From an uncultured Bacteroidales bacterium (GTDB taxonomy: Bacteria > Bacteroidota > Bacteroidia > Bacteroidales > Paludibacteraceae), in contig CAIWIS010000489.1 in the NCBI GenBank assembly GCA_903912795.1, positions 1 through 7,480 on the forward strand: a stretch of DNA of 7,480 nt, given 5' to 3'. Positions within the stretch are counted from its first letter, which is position 1. Each line of letters starts with the position of its first letter. The notes under the pieces are model-generated. The model saw nothing but the letters and a program-made list of their open reading frames with translations. It was not told the origin of the DNA and made no database searches. Made by a program: the position numbers and the translations under genes. Below, piece after piece: positions 7,087 through 7,480 of the stretch.

Positions 7087-7480
7087 ATGTTACGTAAAAT
7101 CATGTTATCGTTTTCGTTGTTTTTATTGATGCAACAGTTGTTTGCAGCAAAACTATTAAATGAAGTAATTGACAAAGCTCTTAGCCACGCCACAGCGCAA
7201 AGCTTGTTGATGGCAAAATCGCTTGAGAGCGACAAAGAAAAACTGCCGCGCTCGTTTGTGAACGGCAAACTCACGACTTCCGATTCGCGCTGGTGGTGTA
7301 GTGGATTTTTTCCCGGAGTGTTGTGGTATTTGTACGAAGGCAACAAAAACAGTCAAGTATTGAACTTTGCCAAAGATTATACGGCACGTATCGAACGCGA
7401 AAAATACACCACCGACAATCATGATGTGGGCTTTATGATTTTTTGCAGCTTTGGCAATGGCTATCGCCTAACTGGTGACC
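7087..7480 (+). CDS. GH88 unsaturated glucuronyl hydrolase, N-terminal part (3' end outside the window)
   Basis: The reading frame opens at ATG 7087 and runs off the window after 131 codons, about a third of a normal GH88 protein. The first residues (MLRKIMLSFSLFLLMQQLFA) look like a signal peptide cleaved near FAA; ATG 7102 is a possible alternative start. The mature part has the GH88 signature order: LPRSF…, RWWCSGFFPGVLWYLYEG, an ER(E)KYTTDNHDVGFM block, and FGNGYRLTGD. In this family the Asp of 'HDxGF' (here Asp113) is one of the two catalytic acids; the second Asp lies beyond the window. GH88 enzymes hydrate the double bond of a terminal 4,5-unsaturated uronic acid, which makes the residue leave spontaneously, so they act after a polysaccharide lyase. 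Known substrates in the family include unsaturated products of chondroitin, hyaluronan, heparin, gellan and xanthan. No frameshift is visible. GH105 is the main alternative, but the WxxGFFPG…HDVGF combination favours GH88. Confidence 0.9.
   Translation, partial: MLRKIMLSFSLFLLMQQLFAAKLLNEVIDKALSHATAQSLLMAKSLESDKEKLPRSFVNGKLTTSDSRWWCSGFFPGVLWYLYEGNKNSQVLNFAKDYTARIEREKYTTDNHDVGFMIFCSFGNGYRLTGD

Overview
The window is a stretch of a carbohydrate-degradation locus, almost certainly from a Bacteroidetes (Bacteroidota) genome. Three things point there. The proteins are secreted glycoside hydrolases of families expanded in that phylum (GH43, GH3, GH92, GH88). The export signals end in the phylum-typical 'FAQ'/'VAQ' style. 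The start codons are preceded by A/T-rich sequence, with no clear Shine-Dalgarno site. Genus cannot be read from the sequence; a Bacteroidales-like gut or anaerobic saprophyte is plausible but inferred.

Layout, all on the + strand: (1) positions 1-162, the last 53 codons of a protein resembling the C-terminal beta-sandwich of GH43 enzymes; (2) 178-2511, a complete secreted GH3 beta-glycosidase; (3) 2568-4784 and (4) 4864-7068, two tandem paralogous GH92 alpha-mannosidases; (5) from 7087 past the window edge, the N-terminal part of a GH88 unsaturated glucuronyl hydrolase. The gaps are 15, 56, 79 and 18 bp. I found no hairpin-plus-T-run terminator and no complete Bacteroidetes promoter (TTTG, about 20 bp, TAnnTTTG) in any of them, so one polycistronic operon is the simplest reading. 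The window has no stretch over 300 bp without a gene. I saw no tRNA, rRNA, CRISPR array, insertion sequence or regulator, and no SusC/SusD genes. Those, and any polysaccharide lyase or endo-enzyme, would lie outside.

All four readable N-termini carry Sec-type signal peptides without a convincing lipobox, so the enzymes most likely act in the periplasm on imported oligosaccharides. Together they form an exo-acting set. GH88 removes a 4,5-unsaturated uronic acid left by a lyase. The GH92 pair removes alpha-mannose. GH3 hydrolyses beta-linked glucose, xylose or similar. GH43 removes arabinose or xylose. This fits a substrate containing a uronic acid linked to alpha-mannose, such as xanthan-type polysaccharides or plant/algal glucuronomannans. 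That substrate assignment is inference.

The most unusual sequence-level signal is a 98-bp stretch that is identical at every base in the 3' ends of the two GH92 genes, although the genes have diverged widely elsewhere. This suggests recent gene conversion. Both GH92 proteins also differ, at the GNEP(S/A) segment, from the His-rich sequence usual in alpha-1,2-mannosidases of the family.
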